Made by a program: the position numbers and the translations under genes. The notes under the pieces are model-generated. The model saw only the letters and a list, made by a program, of their open reading frames with translations. It was not told where the DNA came from and did not search any database. From NCBI GenBank assembly GCA_937139405.1, contig CAKZPV010000047.1, forward strand, positions 119,002 through 183,001: a stretch of DNA of 64,000 bases, given 5' to 3'. Below, one piece after another: positions 15,818 to 25,035 of the stretch. Position 1 is the first letter of the stretch, and each line of letters starts with the position of its first letter. This stretch comes from an uncultured Nitrospirota bacterium. GTDB lineage: Bacteria > Nitrospirota > Nitrospiria > Nitrospirales > UBA8639.

Positions 15818-16789
15818 TTATTCTTCCTTGACGCCAAGAAGCTCCTCATCTTGATCTAATGAAATACTCGATCGTCCCCAAAGATCTACTTTGAGGGGCA
15901 TGCCATCAGGAACCGAAAACTCAAGGTCTACCGAATGGATGTCAGGTAAAGATATTTTAGAGAAATGATGGGTCGCGATAAGCCGAGAGCGGAGTTGCTT
16001 GAGAGCCTTAGAAGAAATTTCTAATGTTCGGATAAAGTGCTTAATCCGTTCTTTGGTTGGTTCCAGCCCCTGTGCTCGCAGGTCTGCTTTGGCTTCTTCT
16101 TCGGTGGTATCGAGATCCATTTCTCGGCCGTTGGGCTGGTCGATCAGAAGGGCATATTGATGAATGAGAAAGTTGTTGGTGGCAATCCAATACGTGACCA
16201 CTTTTTGTTGGTCACGCCCCTCCAGCACGTAGCACTGTACACCATCAACCTCTTCCCGTCCCTTAACTACTGGATCTTTCAGCATTGAAAGTTGCGTATC
16301 CTGTTCAGGGAAGAACGCAAAAAACAAGGCCGGGAGAATAAGGGTCGATCCCGTCGAAACTCCCGCGCATGATCGTAAATTGACAAAATCAGTGGGGATT
16401 TTCATATACCCCCCGACTGATTGATTATACACATACGCTTGCCGACTGGAATTCCACACGGCTCCCTGTTTGGCCTGATAATAGGGGAGAAAATCATCTT
16501 CCCAGGTGATGTGATAGCCATTGGGTTTTTTCATCAAAATAGTAAAGCGATGGGTCAATTGGGAGACTTTTCCGCCCTGATTGAAATCCGTGATTTCCGT
16601 GTCTGTTTGACCCGTGACTTGATAGGTAGCTAAGGAACGATAGGTGTTGATGACCTGCCGAATGAGGAATTCGGGAGTTGGTTCATCCGCCCATGTAACT
16701 GGAATGCAAACGGAATGCAGGAAGAAGAGGATGATTCCAGCATTCCGGCATTTGACTAGAATTTTTTGAGTACCCCACCATCGTCCCAT
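15818..16789 (-). CDS. Exported LolA-like/DUF2092-type protein
   Basis: A 323-residue protein with an N-terminal signal (AGIILFFLHSVCIPVTWA, cleaved near residue 34). The mature part starts with PTPEFLIRQVINTYRSLATYQVTGQ, the usual opening of outer-membrane-lipoprotein-sorting-like and DUF2092 domains. Strands such as YHITWEDDFLPYYQAKQGAVWNSS, CYVLEGRDQQKVVTYWIATNNFLIHQYAL continue that half-barrel fold. A lipid- or lipoprotein-carrier role is possible only by fold analogy. It stands alone between the two copies of an inverted dispersed repeat. Confidence 0.6.
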   Translation of the reverse strand: MGRWWGTQKILVKCRNAGIILFFLHSVCIPVTWADEPTPEFLIRQVINTYRSLATYQVTGQTDTEITDFNQGGKVSQLTHRFTILMKKPNGYHITWEDDFLPYYQAKQGAVWNSSRQAYVYNQSVGGYMKIPTDFVNLRSCAGVSTGSTLILPALFFAFFPEQDTQLSMLKDPVVKGREEVDGVQCYVLEGRDQQKVVTYWIATNNFLIHQYALLIDQPNGREMDLDTTEEEAKADLRAQGLEPTKERIKHFIRTLEISSKALKQLRSRLIATHHFSKISLPDIHSVDLEFSVPDGMPLKVDLWGRSSISLDQDEELLGVKEE

Positions 16790-17455
16790 GGCTATACCCT
16801 ACCAGGGAGATGGAGGTCTGGGAATTCTCCAAAGAAGCATACGGAGAACAAATGGAAGGAAGGTGAAATAAATTAAAGCAGATTAACTGAAGGTAAAGAA
16901 ATATTTTCTACCACCCTGCTTCAACCCACGGGTCTAGCTCTTCTTCAGGCAGAGGCAAATTTCCTTCCCGCTATCAAGATAATCTAGGTATGTCCGCTCT
17001 TGGCTGTTTTGAGTCAAATTGCTGTGGTCTCTGAATGTCCGCTTTGGAGTGGGATAATCGTCGTTGTTGGAAGAAAAATGAAACAGAACCGAGTATTCCG
17101 TTACATGAATTGTTGATTTGAGTGGTTTCTTCGCTCTCCAGAGGGCACTGCCAGATCTTTTTTTCTCTCTGTCCCGAAACTTTCTTCTTTGATGCTACTC
17201 AATTTTCTTTATCTGTCTTAGGTTTTCGACGCCTGTTGTCTGGGTCTCGAGATGGATGCTTTTCTATTCCTGCGGGCCTTGTCTGAGCGAAGCGAGTTGG
17301 TCCGCTTTTCCTATTCCTGCGTCCATCTCATCTGATATAGCCGGACTGGCCGTCAATGGTTTTGGGTCCTTTTGCCGAAACAAAAGGACCTCGGCTGCCG
17401 GGCCGAAACCCGGCATCTACTATTGTTTGGGAAAACGTTAGTTGTAGCGAAAGGA
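16790..17455. other. Gene-free stretch with repeat copy B
   Basis: No coding frame of quality. TGTCCGCT occurs twice (16991-16998 and 17037-17044), suggesting degenerate repeat sequence. The right part carries copy B of the dispersed repeat. Confidence 0.5.
17349..17415 (-). repeat. Dispersed repeat, copy B (inverted)
   Basis: The reverse complement of this segment aligns with 15518-15583, sharing the CCTTTTGTTTCGGCAAAAGG hairpin, the GACCCAAAACCAT block and a GCCGGGTTTCG block. Confidence 0.7.
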
Positions 17456-18472
17456 TTAGGCTGTGCAGGTTTCGGTTTGGGGATTTTCTGAGTCTTGGTA
17501 ATTCACTTCAACGGTAAAGCCTATATCTTCGATCATGTCCCAGACTTCTTTGTGGGCGAGGCCTGGTGTGGTGAGATAGCCGTCCACGAAGAGAGAGTCA
17601 GCTACGTAGAGGGCTAAGGGTTGGAGTGAGCGGAGGTTTTTTTCACGCCCACCTGCGGCGCGAATTTCTGTTTGAGGATGCAGAAAGCGGAAGAGGCATA
17701 AGATGGTGAGGCATCGGGCTGGGGTTAAATCATTCTTTTCCCCGAAAGGTGTGCCGTCTACCGGATAGAGCATATTGAGCGGAATGGAATCTGGTTGAAC
17801 CTCTTTCAAGGCTAAAGCCAGATCCACTAAATCTTCATCTTTTTCGCCCATCCCGACAATTCCTCCACTGCACAGTTCCAAGCCTGCTGCTCGTGCATGC
17901 TTCAATGTGTCTATACGGTCTTGATAGGTATGGGTGGAGCAAATCGACGGATGAAAGGCTTCACTGGTATTGAGATTATGATTGATGCGATCTACGCCGG
18001 CATCTTTTAACTGGCTGGCTTGCTCGCCATTGAGGAGTCCCAATGAACAGCATACTTGAATAGGAATTTCATGCTTGATTTTTTTGACAGCGTGAGAAAT
18101 CTGAGTGATTTCTGATTGCAACGGTGAACGACCGCTGATGACGATACAATATCGTTGAGCTTTCGCGTCTGCGGCTCGGCGCGCGCCTTCCATCATTTTT
18201 TCTGGGGACAACAACGCATAGCGATCAATGGGTGCGTCAGAGATTGTTGACTGTGAGCAATAATGACAATCTTCTTGGCATGCCCCACTTTTGGCATTCA
18301 AGAGCATTTGTAAGTGGACCGTGTTGCCAAAGTATCGTGAGCGAATCGTATAAGCGGCATTGACTAAATCCAGAAGTTTGTTTTGCGGCGTGGCGAGAAT
18401 GTCTAAGGCTTCTTCTCGTGTGGGTGATGCGCCGTTGATGACTCGGTGAGCAAGATCTTGGTAGCACGTCAT
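17456..18472 (-). CDS. bioB: Biotin synthase
   Basis: A radical SAM enzyme that inserts sulfur into dethiobiotin. The cluster motif CQEDCHYC (CxxxCxxC) and the downstream YPVDGTPFG and IRAAGGREKNL motifs, the latter with the Arg ligand of the auxiliary [2Fe-2S] cluster, are all present, as are the Cys in CCSLG and CSGGIVGMGE. I start it at ATG 18472 because GAGGAG lies 7-12 nt upstream; the longer frame from 18496 adds only MPLKRRSP. The resulting 338 residues fit the family. It is the last gene of a run nadD-rsfS-bioB; no other bio genes are present. Confidence 0.92.
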   Translation of the reverse strand: MTCYQDLAHRVINGASPTREEALDILATPQNKLLDLVNAAYTIRSRYFGNTVHLQMLLNAKSGACQEDCHYCSQSTISDAPIDRYALLSPEKMMEGARRAADAKAQRYCIVISGRSPLQSEITQISHAVKKIKHEIPIQVCCSLGLLNGEQASQLKDAGVDRINHNLNTSEAFHPSICSTHTYQDRIDTLKHARAAGLELCSGGIVGMGEKDEDLVDLALALKEVQPDSIPLNMLYPVDGTPFGEKNDLTPARCLTILCLFRFLHPQTEIRAAGGREKNLRSLQPLALYVADSLFVDGYLTTPGLAHKEVWDMIEDIGFTVEVNYQDSENPQTETCTA

Positions 18473-18499
18473 TGGACTTCTCCTCTTTAGAGGCACATG

Positions 18500-18913
18500 T
18501 CACCCGCTCACTAACAGCCGAGCCGGTACAGACGGGTGTTCAGATTCCGGAATGGTGATTTGAGGGGCATCTGCCCACATTTTTTCTAACGCGTAGTACT
18601 GTCTGATATCTGTTCGAAAAATATGGACAATGATGTTTCCATAATCCAATAAAATCCAGTTTGCAGTTTCTTTGCCTTCAATGATCGGATGCGTGTGATA
18701 TCGAAGGGTCATTTCTTTTTCTATGAAAGCCGCTAGTCCACGAACCTGACGCTCAGACTCCCCTGAGGCAAAGATGAAATAGTCCGCTATAGAGGTCAGG
18801 TCTCCAACTTCCAGCACCAACACGTCTTCAGCCTTTTTGTCGTTAGCCGATTGCGCGATGAAGATGGCTTGTTCGTGAGAACGAGATGTTTTGGGTGGCG
18901 TGGTGCGGGTCAT
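18500..18913 (-). CDS. rsfS: Ribosomal silencing factor RsfS
   Basis: About 137 residues matching RsfS (Iojap/DUF143): AIFIAQSANDKKAEDVLVLEVGDLTSIADYFIFASGESERQVRGLA, then VEGKxxANWILLDYGNIIVHIF-like sequence and YYALEKMWADAP. RsfS binds protein L14 and blocks subunit joining during starvation. The ATG at 18913 overlaps the nadD stop (ATGA at 18910-18913), so translation is coupled. The longer frame from 18964 would overlap nadD by 55 bp and is not preferred. The nadD-rsfS pairing is very common in bacteria. Confidence 0.9.
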   Translation of the reverse strand: MTRTTPPKTSRSHEQAIFIAQSANDKKAEDVLVLEVGDLTSIADYFIFASGESERQVRGLAAFIEKEMTLRYHTHPIIEGKETANWILLDYGNIIVHIFRTDIRQYYALEKMWADAPQITIPESEHPSVPARLLVSG

Positions 18914-19572
18914 TGATATACTTGGTGTTGAATTATATAGGACTCCACAGAGGGCGGCAACCAATGGCCTATTGGGCGTTTGAGGACGACTTGTTCGCGA
19001 ATGTGCGATGCCGATATTTCACAAGGTGGGATGGGCAAGAATGTTACTGAACTTCCCGAAGGTAGCGCCAGATCTAAACGAGAAATGTCTGCGTGATCAA
19101 GTTTGTGGAGGTTGCTATGAGAGGTCGGTGGAAGAAGCGGCATCGATTGGAGTTGCATGAACGTGACTCCGGGTCTTGAACAGACAATAAAATGGCAGAA
19201 ATCCAGCAAATACTTGGCTTCTTTCCAACTTGGAAGCTCTAAAAATGCATCTAATCCGATGATAAATCCTAATTTTGTTTCACTTGAAAATTCATTCTTG
19301 AGCTGAGTGACAGTGTCGATACTATAGGACACGTTAGGCGACTGAGCTTCTCGATCATCGACAACAAACGTTTCAAACGATTGTATTGCCAGCTTCACCA
19401 TAGCCAAACGATGGTGAGCAGGTGCCAAAGATGTCGCTGGTTTATGCGGTGGATCACCTGTAGGAATGAAGATCACTTTGTCCAGTGAGAGCGTTTGGAA
19501 CACATAATTAGCAATGTGCAGATGTCCGTTGTGGATGGGGTTGAAGCTACCGCCTAGGAGGCCAATGAACAT
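18910..19572 (-). CDS. nadD: Nicotinate-nucleotide adenylyltransferase
   Basis: A 220-residue nucleotidyltransferase that makes nicotinate adenine dinucleotide in NAD synthesis. Motifs are GLLGGSFNPIHNGHLHIAN (the HxGH site), VIFIPTGDPPHK, YSIDTVTQLK, FIIGLDAFLELPSWKE and ISASHIREQVVLKRPIGHWLPPSVESYI. Length and start (MFIGLLGG) are normal for the family. The gene leads the nadD-rsfS-bioB run and lies about 200 bp after proB on the same strand. Confidence 0.93.
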   Translation of the reverse strand: MFIGLLGGSFNPIHNGHLHIANYVFQTLSLDKVIFIPTGDPPHKPATSLAPAHHRLAMVKLAIQSFETFVVDDREAQSPNVSYSIDTVTQLKNEFSSETKLGFIIGLDAFLELPSWKEAKYLLDFCHFIVCSRPGVTFMQLQSMPLLPPTSHSNLHKLDHADISRLDLALPSGSSVTFLPIPPCEISASHIREQVVLKRPIGHWLPPSVESYIIQHQVYQ

Positions 19573-19659
19573 GAAAAGCGAACCTTTTTTAGGAGATGGA
19601 GTGAGTTCTCCAACGGCGTTGTTCTAGTCAATGAAGCAATCAAAAAAATAAGGGATGAA

Positions 19660-19751
19660 TAGTAAGGAGTAAAGAGAGCAGAAAAAGATAAATGGGTCAG
19701 TAAGGAATCTAGTTTCCATCCCTTTGTTTCCCATTGATTTACTCCTTACTA
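19660..19751. repeat. Long stem-loop between proB and nadD
   Basis: TAGTAAGGAGTAAA (19660-19673) is the exact inverse of TTTACTCCTTACTA (19738-19751). Inside it AATGGG and CCCATT form a second, nested pair. The arms are purine-rich and low in complexity, like small non-coding repeats common in environmental genomes. It may insulate proB from nadD. Confidence 0.5.
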
Positions 19752-19775
19752 CTCACTCCTAACTTTTCACAAGTT

Positions 19776-20900
19776 TTATGGGGTCAGGGCCAGATTATCT
19801 CGATGAATGACTTCTTCATATTCTAGAGCGCCTAGAATTTTCTGAATTTCTGTCGACTGCTTACCTTTGATGCGTTCTAGGGCTTCAGCAGAATAATTCG
19901 TGATTCCTTTTGCGAACACAATACCTTCTTTGGTCGTACAGCTCACGGGGTCACCATTGAGGAATTGACCTTTAACGTTAAGGATCCCTGATGCTAATAA
20001 ACTTTTCCCGCGAAGGACGAGTGCCGCGACGGCCCCTTCATCAAGCATAAGCTCTCCTTTTGGTCGCAGCGTAAAGGCAATCCATTGTTTGCGGTTGGTC
20101 AGAGATGACTGTTTTGAAGCGAAGAATGTCCCACTAGGGTTTCCTTCTAGTGCTTCGGTGAGGGCATTTGGTGTTTCACCATTTAACAAGAGTGTGGGTA
20201 CGCCAAATCGTCCGGCCTGTTTGGCCGCTTGTATTTTCGTCACCATCCCCCCACGACTCGCTTGGGTTCTTGAGACTCCTGCCAGGCTTTCAATCCGCTT
20301 GGTAATGGTTGGCACATGGGGAATGAGTTTTGCTGAAGGATGGAGATGGGGGTCAGCTTCATATAAACCATTGACATCAGACAAGATGACCAAGAGATCA
20401 GCATCGACAAGATGCGCAATTTGTCCCGCCAAGGCATCATTGTCGCCAAATCGAATTTCATCGATGGAGAGCGTGTCATTTTCGTTGATAATAGGAATGA
20501 CTCTCAGTTGAATTAATTTGGTGAGTGTATGCCTTGCATTGAGAAATCGCCGCCGACCCCCTAGGTCTTGGTGTGTCAAGAGAATTTGAGCAATTTTATG
20601 CCCAGACCTCTTAAAAGCTGTTTCGTAGGCCCACAAGAGGTGGCTTTGCCCAACGGCTGCGGCTGCTTGTCGCAGGGGAAGTTCTTGGGGATAGGTAGTT
20701 AACGCCAAATGGGAAATCCCCGCGACGATGGCACCTGACGACACCAGAACAAGTTCACGATTACAAGATTGTAGATCACCGAATTCTTGGGCGAGCCTTT
20801 CGATTCGATCAAGATGAAGTCCTCCATTTGAAGAGGCCACGAGGCTGCTCCCAATCTTTACCACTACCCGTTTGCAGGTAGTTAAGAGTTGTTCGTGCAT
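19776..20900 (-). CDS. proB: Glutamate 5-kinase
   Basis: A 374-residue enzyme for the first step of proline synthesis. The kinase domain (about 1-265) shows RVVVKIGSSLV, VLVSSGAIVAG, INENDTLSIDEIRFGDNDALAGQIA, ILSDVNGLY and SRGGMVTKIQAAKQAGRFGVPTLLLNG. The C-terminal PUA domain (about 275-365) includes LDEGAVAALVLRGKSLLASGI. Its start lies 19 bp inside the end of obgE. The obgE-proB order next to rpmA is widespread. proA is not in the window. Confidence 0.93.
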   Translation of the reverse strand: MHEQLLTTCKRVVVKIGSSLVASSNGGLHLDRIERLAQEFGDLQSCNRELVLVSSGAIVAGISHLALTTYPQELPLRQAAAAVGQSHLLWAYETAFKRSGHKIAQILLTHQDLGGRRRFLNARHTLTKLIQLRVIPIINENDTLSIDEIRFGDNDALAGQIAHLVDADLLVILSDVNGLYEADPHLHPSAKLIPHVPTITKRIESLAGVSRTQASRGGMVTKIQAAKQAGRFGVPTLLLNGETPNALTEALEGNPSGTFFASKQSSLTNRKQWIAFTLRPKGELMLDEGAVAALVLRGKSLLASGILNVKGQFLNGDPVSCTTKEGIVFAKGITNYSAEALERIKGKQSTEIQKILGALEYEEVIHRDNLALTP

Positions 20901-21904
20901 GAGGCTTTATTCTCCAGGACAGCCTGCTCGAGATAGGTAATTAAGGAAGGGAGTCCATCTCTGGTCACGGCTGAAAGTGGAAAGCATGGATATTCCTGTT
21001 GGAGGCAATAGGTTTGAAGAGCCTTGAGGTGTTGGCCTTCCCCTTGGGAATCAATCTTTGTTGCGGTAATGGCAAATGGGCGTTCAAGAAGAGTGGGGTC
21101 GAATGCCTGCAGTTCGTTTCTCAAGGTGTTAAAACTGACGATCGGGTCTTCTTCAATCCATTCACTGATATCAATGAGATAGAGCAATAGGGCCGTTCGT
21201 TGAATATGTTTAAGAAATTGAATACCGAGGCCTTTGCCCTCATGAGCCCCTTCGATCAACCCAGGAATATCGGCTACCACGAACGAGGAAGTTTCTGTTC
21301 CTTCGACGACTCCAAGGTGAGGGCGCAGCGTCGTAAACGGGTAACTCCCAATTTCTGGATGAGCCGAAGAGATGGACGAGATGAGTGTGGACTTGCCAGC
21401 ATTGGGAAAACCGACCAAGCCCACGTCGGCTAAGAGCTTTAATTCTAAATTGAGCCATCGTTCTATTCCAGGTGTCCCTGGTTCAAATTCGTGTGGTGCT
21501 TGATTGGTGGATGTGACATATCGGGCATTGCCTTTTCCGCCTTTTCCGCCTTCAGCAACGATGGCTGTTTGTCCATTGGTTATAAGGTCGACAATGATTT
21601 CACCGGTTTCTTCAGCCTTGACTAGCGTGCCAATTGGGACTTGAATAATCGTATTCGTTCCAGTTGCGCCATGCTGGTTAGATTTGAGGCCGCGTTCGCC
21701 AGCTTTGGCTTGATAGTGGCGTTGATAGCGCAAGTCTAAGAGGGTCGAAACGCGGTTGGAGGCTTCAAAGATCACGTGCCCGCCGTTGCCGCCATCGCCA
21801 CCATTGGGCCCACCGCGAGGGACAAATTTCTCCCGGCGGAAGCTGCAATGTCCGGAGCCGCCTTTTCCGGCTTTGACAAAAATGCGTGCGTGATCAATGA
21901 ACAT
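20882..21904 (-). CDS. obgE: GTPase ObgE/CgtA
   Basis: A 340-residue Obg GTPase acting in large ribosomal subunit assembly. It has the glycine-rich Obg domain (GKGGSGHCSFRREKFVPRGGPNGGDGGNGG), then the G domain with GFPNAGKST, TTLRPHLG and DIPGLIEGAHEGKGLGIQFLKH, and ATKID and LSAVT for guanine recognition. It lacks the extra C-terminal OCT domain of Bacillus. It follows rpmA on the same strand. Confidence 0.95.
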   Translation of the reverse strand: MFIDHARIFVKAGKGGSGHCSFRREKFVPRGGPNGGDGGNGGHVIFEASNRVSTLLDLRYQRHYQAKAGERGLKSNQHGATGTNTIIQVPIGTLVKAEETGEIIVDLITNGQTAIVAEGGKGGKGNARYVTSTNQAPHEFEPGTPGIERWLNLELKLLADVGLVGFPNAGKSTLISSISSAHPEIGSYPFTTLRPHLGVVEGTETSSFVVADIPGLIEGAHEGKGLGIQFLKHIQRTALLLYLIDISEWIEEDPIVSFNTLRNELQAFDPTLLERPFAITATKIDSQGEGQHLKALQTYCLQQEYPCFPLSAVTRDGLPSLITYLEQAVLENKASCTNNS

Positions 21905-21983
21905 AAGTGTCCTAATCTTACCCGGCTATAGAAAGAACCTGAAGTGAGTGCTGTGAAAAGAAAAGGAAGAATGTGGGGAACGG

Positions 21984-22238
21984 TTAGGCGGCTGGATATA
22001 CGCTGACCTTACGTCGGGCTTTGCCCCCTTCAAACTTTACTGTGCCGGTCACTTTAGCGAACAGGGTGTAGTCTTTTCCCAAACCAACATTGGAGCCTGG
22101 AAAAAATTTGGTTCCGCGTTGGCGAACTAGAATACTGCCACCGGACACAGCTTCACCAGCATAGGCTTTGATGCCCAAATATTGTGGGTTACTATCACGT
22201 CCGTTTCGGGATGAACCGCCACCTTTTTTATGTGCCAT
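21984..22238 (-). CDS. rpmA: 50S ribosomal protein L27
   Basis: 84 residues with the canonical [21 protein letters not shown] start and [29 protein letters not shown] core. L27 contacts tRNA at the peptidyl transferase centre. There is no cleavable N-terminal extension. It follows rplU by 35 bp. Confidence 0.96.
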   Translation of the reverse strand: MAHKKGGGSSRNGRDSNPQYLGIKAYAGEAVSGGSILVRQRGTKFFPGSNVGLGKDYTLFAKVTGTVKFEGGKARRKVSVYPAA

Positions 22239-22273
22239 GAATCACGTCTCCAGCGCGTAAAAATAATGTTTGA

Positions 22274-22588
22274 TTAAGGAGTCACAATTTCTGTAATTCG
22301 AACTTGCGTGAAACCTTGTCTATGTCCCCTGGTTCGACGATACCCTTTTCGGCGCTTCTTTTTGAAGACCGTAATGGATCGTGTTCGAGCATGCCGAACA
22401 ATCTCTCCTTTGACTACCGCCTGAGGAATTGTTGGTGTGCCAACAATTGGGGCTTGATCAGTCTGGACAAACCGAACGGAATCAAATTCAATTGTCGTGC
22501 CCACATCACCCTCTAAGGACTCAATTTGTAGAAGGCTCTGAGGCTCTGCACGATATTGCTTCCCGCCTGTTTCGATAATCGCATACAT
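22274..22588 (-). CDS. rplU: 50S ribosomal protein L21
   Basis: 104 residues; MYAIIETGGKQYRAEPQS opening and the C-terminal RRKGYRRTRGHRQGFTQVRITEI signature. First gene of the rplU-rpmA-obgE-proB run. Confidence 0.96.
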   Translation of the reverse strand: MYAIIETGGKQYRAEPQSLLQIESLEGDVGTTIEFDSVRFVQTDQAPIVGTPTIPQAVVKGEIVRHARTRSITVFKKKRRKGYRRTRGHRQGFTQVRITEIVTP

Positions 22589-22644
22589 AAGTCTTCTCGC
22601 TCCGTATTTGTCGATGATCGCAAAACATTCATTTTGCCAGTATG

Positions 22645-22674
22645 TTTACATTTAAGTCAAGATTTTAGTATATC
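22645..22674 (+). promoter_or_regulatory. Candidate sigma-70 promoter for ilvE
   Basis: TTTACA (22645-22650) and TATATC (22669-22674) are 18 bp apart on the plus strand, about 100 bp upstream of the ilvE start, in the only AT-rich gap between the divergent rplU and ilvE genes. Confidence 0.3.
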
Positions 22675-22777
22675 ATTTGGTTTAGTGACTCCATAAGGGG
22701 CCTCGGATCATAAGTTATGATTGGCATGGTGCTAAGATGACAGATCTTTTTGAAAACTAACAGGGCAATATTTATTT

Positions 22778-23692
22778 ATGGTAACTGCATCAAAGAAAAT
22801 ATGGATGGATGGGAATTTTGTGAATTGGGATGAAGCCTCAGTTCATGTCTTAACGCATTCTTTGCATTATGGATTAGCAGCGTTTGAGGGCATTCGATGC
22901 TACGAAGGCAAACAAGGGTCAGCCATTTTTCGGTTACAGGAACATGTTGATCGGTTGTTTGAGTCGGCTCACATCACCCTCATGCCTATGCCGTTTGCTA
23001 AAAAAGAGGTGACTGACGCGATTATTGAAACGGTTCGAGTGAATGAGCTGGCTTCTTGTTATATTCGACCTATTGCTTATGTTGGATTTGGGGCGATGGG
23101 CGTCTATCCAGGTGATAATCCCATCTGTCTGTCTATTGCAGCTTGGCCGTGGGGATCATACTTGGGTGAAGAGGCGCTGGCCAAAGGAATTCGAGCCAAA
23201 ATTTCTTCCTTTACTCGCCATCATGTCAATGTGTCGATGACACGAGCAAAGGTATCGGGTTATTACGTGAATTCCATTCTGGCGAAATGGGAAGCCAAAA
23301 AATCAGGATATGAGGAATGTATTCTCCTTGATCCTGATGGGTATGTCGCAGAAGGCACTGGTGAAAATGTATTTATTGTGACCAAAGGTGTTTTAAAAAC
23401 GACGCCGTTAACATCGATTCTTGATGGGATTACACGCAACTCTATTCTTCACTTGGCACGGGCGAAGAATATTCCTGTCGTTGAAGAACGATTTACTCGG
23501 GATGCGATGTATGTCGCGGATGAAGTTTTTTTTACCGGGACAGCAGCCGAATTGACCCCTGTGCGTGAATTAGATGATCGAATGATAGGTGAGGGAAAGC
23601 CGGGTCCAATCACGCAATCTCTCCAGAATGATTTTTTTAAAATTGTTCGAGGTGAAGATCCTGCCTATGCGAATTGGCTCACTCCTGTTTAG
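22778..23692 (+). CDS. ilvE: Branched-chain amino acid aminotransferase
   Basis: A 304-residue fold-type IV PLP enzyme catalysing the last step of Leu/Ile/Val synthesis. Seen are KIWMDGNFVNWDEASVHVLTHSLHYGLAAFEGIR, the PLP lysine in SMTRAKVSGYYVNSILAKWEA, EGTGENVFIVTKGVLKTTP, ILDGITRNSILHLA and VFFTGTAAELTPVREL. Its length matches class I bacterial IlvE. It faces secG convergently, with 82 bp between stops. Confidence 0.93.
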   Translation: MVTASKKIWMDGNFVNWDEASVHVLTHSLHYGLAAFEGIRCYEGKQGSAIFRLQEHVDRLFESAHITLMPMPFAKKEVTDAIIETVRVNELASCYIRPIAYVGFGAMGVYPGDNPICLSIAAWPWGSYLGEEALAKGIRAKISSFTRHHVNVSMTRAKVSGYYVNSILAKWEAKKSGYEECILLDPDGYVAEGTGENVFIVTKGVLKTTPLTSILDGITRNSILHLARAKNIPVVEERFTRDAMYVADEVFFTGTAAELTPVRELDDRMIGEGKPGPITQSLQNDFFKIVRGEDPAYANWLTPV

Positions 23693-23774
23693 CTCTTCTC
23701 GATAGTTTCTTCTGGCCTCTTATTTTGGCCTTTAATTCTTCAAGCAAAAGAGTCGTAGGTGCTGGTTGCCAACC

Positions 23775-24197
23775 TTATGGTTCGCTTGGTGTGGGACTCG
23801 TCGTTCCCGGAGTGGTCTCAGATGAGGCTTCTGGTGTAGGTGCGGGTACTGTTTCCGATTCAGCAGCCGGTACTATCGGTGTTGGTGTTGATTCCTCGGC
23901 GGGTGAGGAAGAAGATGATGATTCCTGATGAGTTGTTGGGTGGAGATCAATGACTGTAGAAGATGTGTTGGCTTGCTTCGAGAGTAAGGCCAAGCTGAGT
24001 GAAGACATCATAAACACGAAAGCTGTTCCCACGGTCACTTTGCTCAAAAACGTTCCTGGACCACGGCTTCCAAACACGGTTTGAGAAGACCCACCAAAGG
24101 ATGCCCCGATTTCTGCCCCCTTGCCAGCTTGCAGCAAAATGGAGGCAATCATGAGGAAGCAGACGATGAGATGAATCGAAACAGCTAATGTATACAT
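23775..24197 (-). CDS. secG: Protein translocase subunit SecG
   Basis: A 140-residue inner membrane protein with two transmembrane helices (about 3-22 and 52-72) and the SecG core LLQAGKGAEIGASFGGSSQTVFGSRGPGTFLSKVT. SecG assists SecYE during translocation. The C-terminal 65 residues are an unusual Ser/Thr/Pro/Glu-rich tail (ESSSSSSPAEESTPTP), longer than in E. coli. It sits 29 bp after tpiA, an arrangement common to many bacteria. Confidence 0.9.
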   Translation of the reverse strand: MYTLAVSIHLIVCFLMIASILLQAGKGAEIGASFGGSSQTVFGSRGPGTFLSKVTVGTAFVFMMSSLSLALLSKQANTSSTVIDLHPTTHQESSSSSSPAEESTPTPIVPAAESETVPAPTPEASSETTPGTTSPTPSEP

Positions 24198-24226
24198 AAT
24201 ACTCTATGGTCCTATCGGGAGCTAAT

Positions 24227-24988
24227 TTATAAATCTAATCCGGCACATTCAGCTATCTTAACAAAGGATTCAGAATTCAGACAAGCTTTCCCTACCAACG
24301 CTCCATTAATCTGAGGAGATTGGAAGAGAGTTTGGGCATTGTCTGCTGTCACACTGCCTCCATAAAGAATTGTGATTTGTTCTGGATCTAGACTCCAGTG
24401 AGTCGTCAACGTTGATCGAATGACAGCATGAATTTCAGTTGCTTGATCGACAGTCGCGGCCTTTCCTGTGCCGATTGCCCAGACGGGCTCATAGGCTATC
24501 GTGACGTTCTTGAGGTCCTTGGGTTCTAATCCGGATAATCCTGCTTGTAATTGATTTTGGATGACGGAATGAGTCTGTCCAGATTCGCGTTCTTCTAAGC
24601 GTTCCCCAATACAAAAAATGGGGTGAAGGCCATGGTGAAGGGCCGCATGGATCTTCTCATTGATGTTCTGATCGCTTTCTCCAAAGATGTGGCGCCGTTC
24701 GGAATGTCCAATAATCACATACTGACAGCCTAGCTCTTTTAACATGGGAGGGGAGACCTCTCCTGTATATGCGCCTTCGTCTTTGGCATAGACATTTTGC
24801 GCAGCTAATGTCATCGTGGAGGAAGCAAGAAGACGGGCTACTGACGGCAGAGCCACGTATGGAGGTGCGACCGCCAGTTCTACCGATGGGTTAGGCTGAT
24901 AATCAGAAAGAATATCTCGAATGAGGGTCTCGGCTTGGGATATGGTGTTGTGCATTTTCCAATTGCCGACAATGAATCGCTTGGACAT
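24227..24988 (-). CDS. tpiA: Triosephosphate isomerase
   Basis: A 253-residue TIM barrel. Catalytic and phosphate motifs are FIVGNWKMHNT, YVIIGHSERRHIFGE (His), VTIAYEPVWAIGTGKAA (Glu in YEPVWAIG) and ILYGGSVTADNA, GALVGKACL. It interconverts DHAP and glyceraldehyde 3-phosphate. It is part of the gap-pgk-tpiA-secG run. Confidence 0.95.
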   Translation of the reverse strand: MSKRFIVGNWKMHNTISQAETLIRDILSDYQPNPSVELAVAPPYVALPSVARLLASSTMTLAAQNVYAKDEGAYTGEVSPPMLKELGCQYVIIGHSERRHIFGESDQNINEKIHAALHHGLHPIFCIGERLEERESGQTHSVIQNQLQAGLSGLEPKDLKNVTIAYEPVWAIGTGKAATVDQATEIHAVIRSTLTTHWSLDPEQITILYGGSVTADNAQTLFQSPQINGALVGKACLNSESFVKIAECAGLDL

Positions 24989-25035
24989 AGAGATAAGGTG
25001 CTTTCAAAAAAAAGAACTGAATGACCGTAGAGTAA

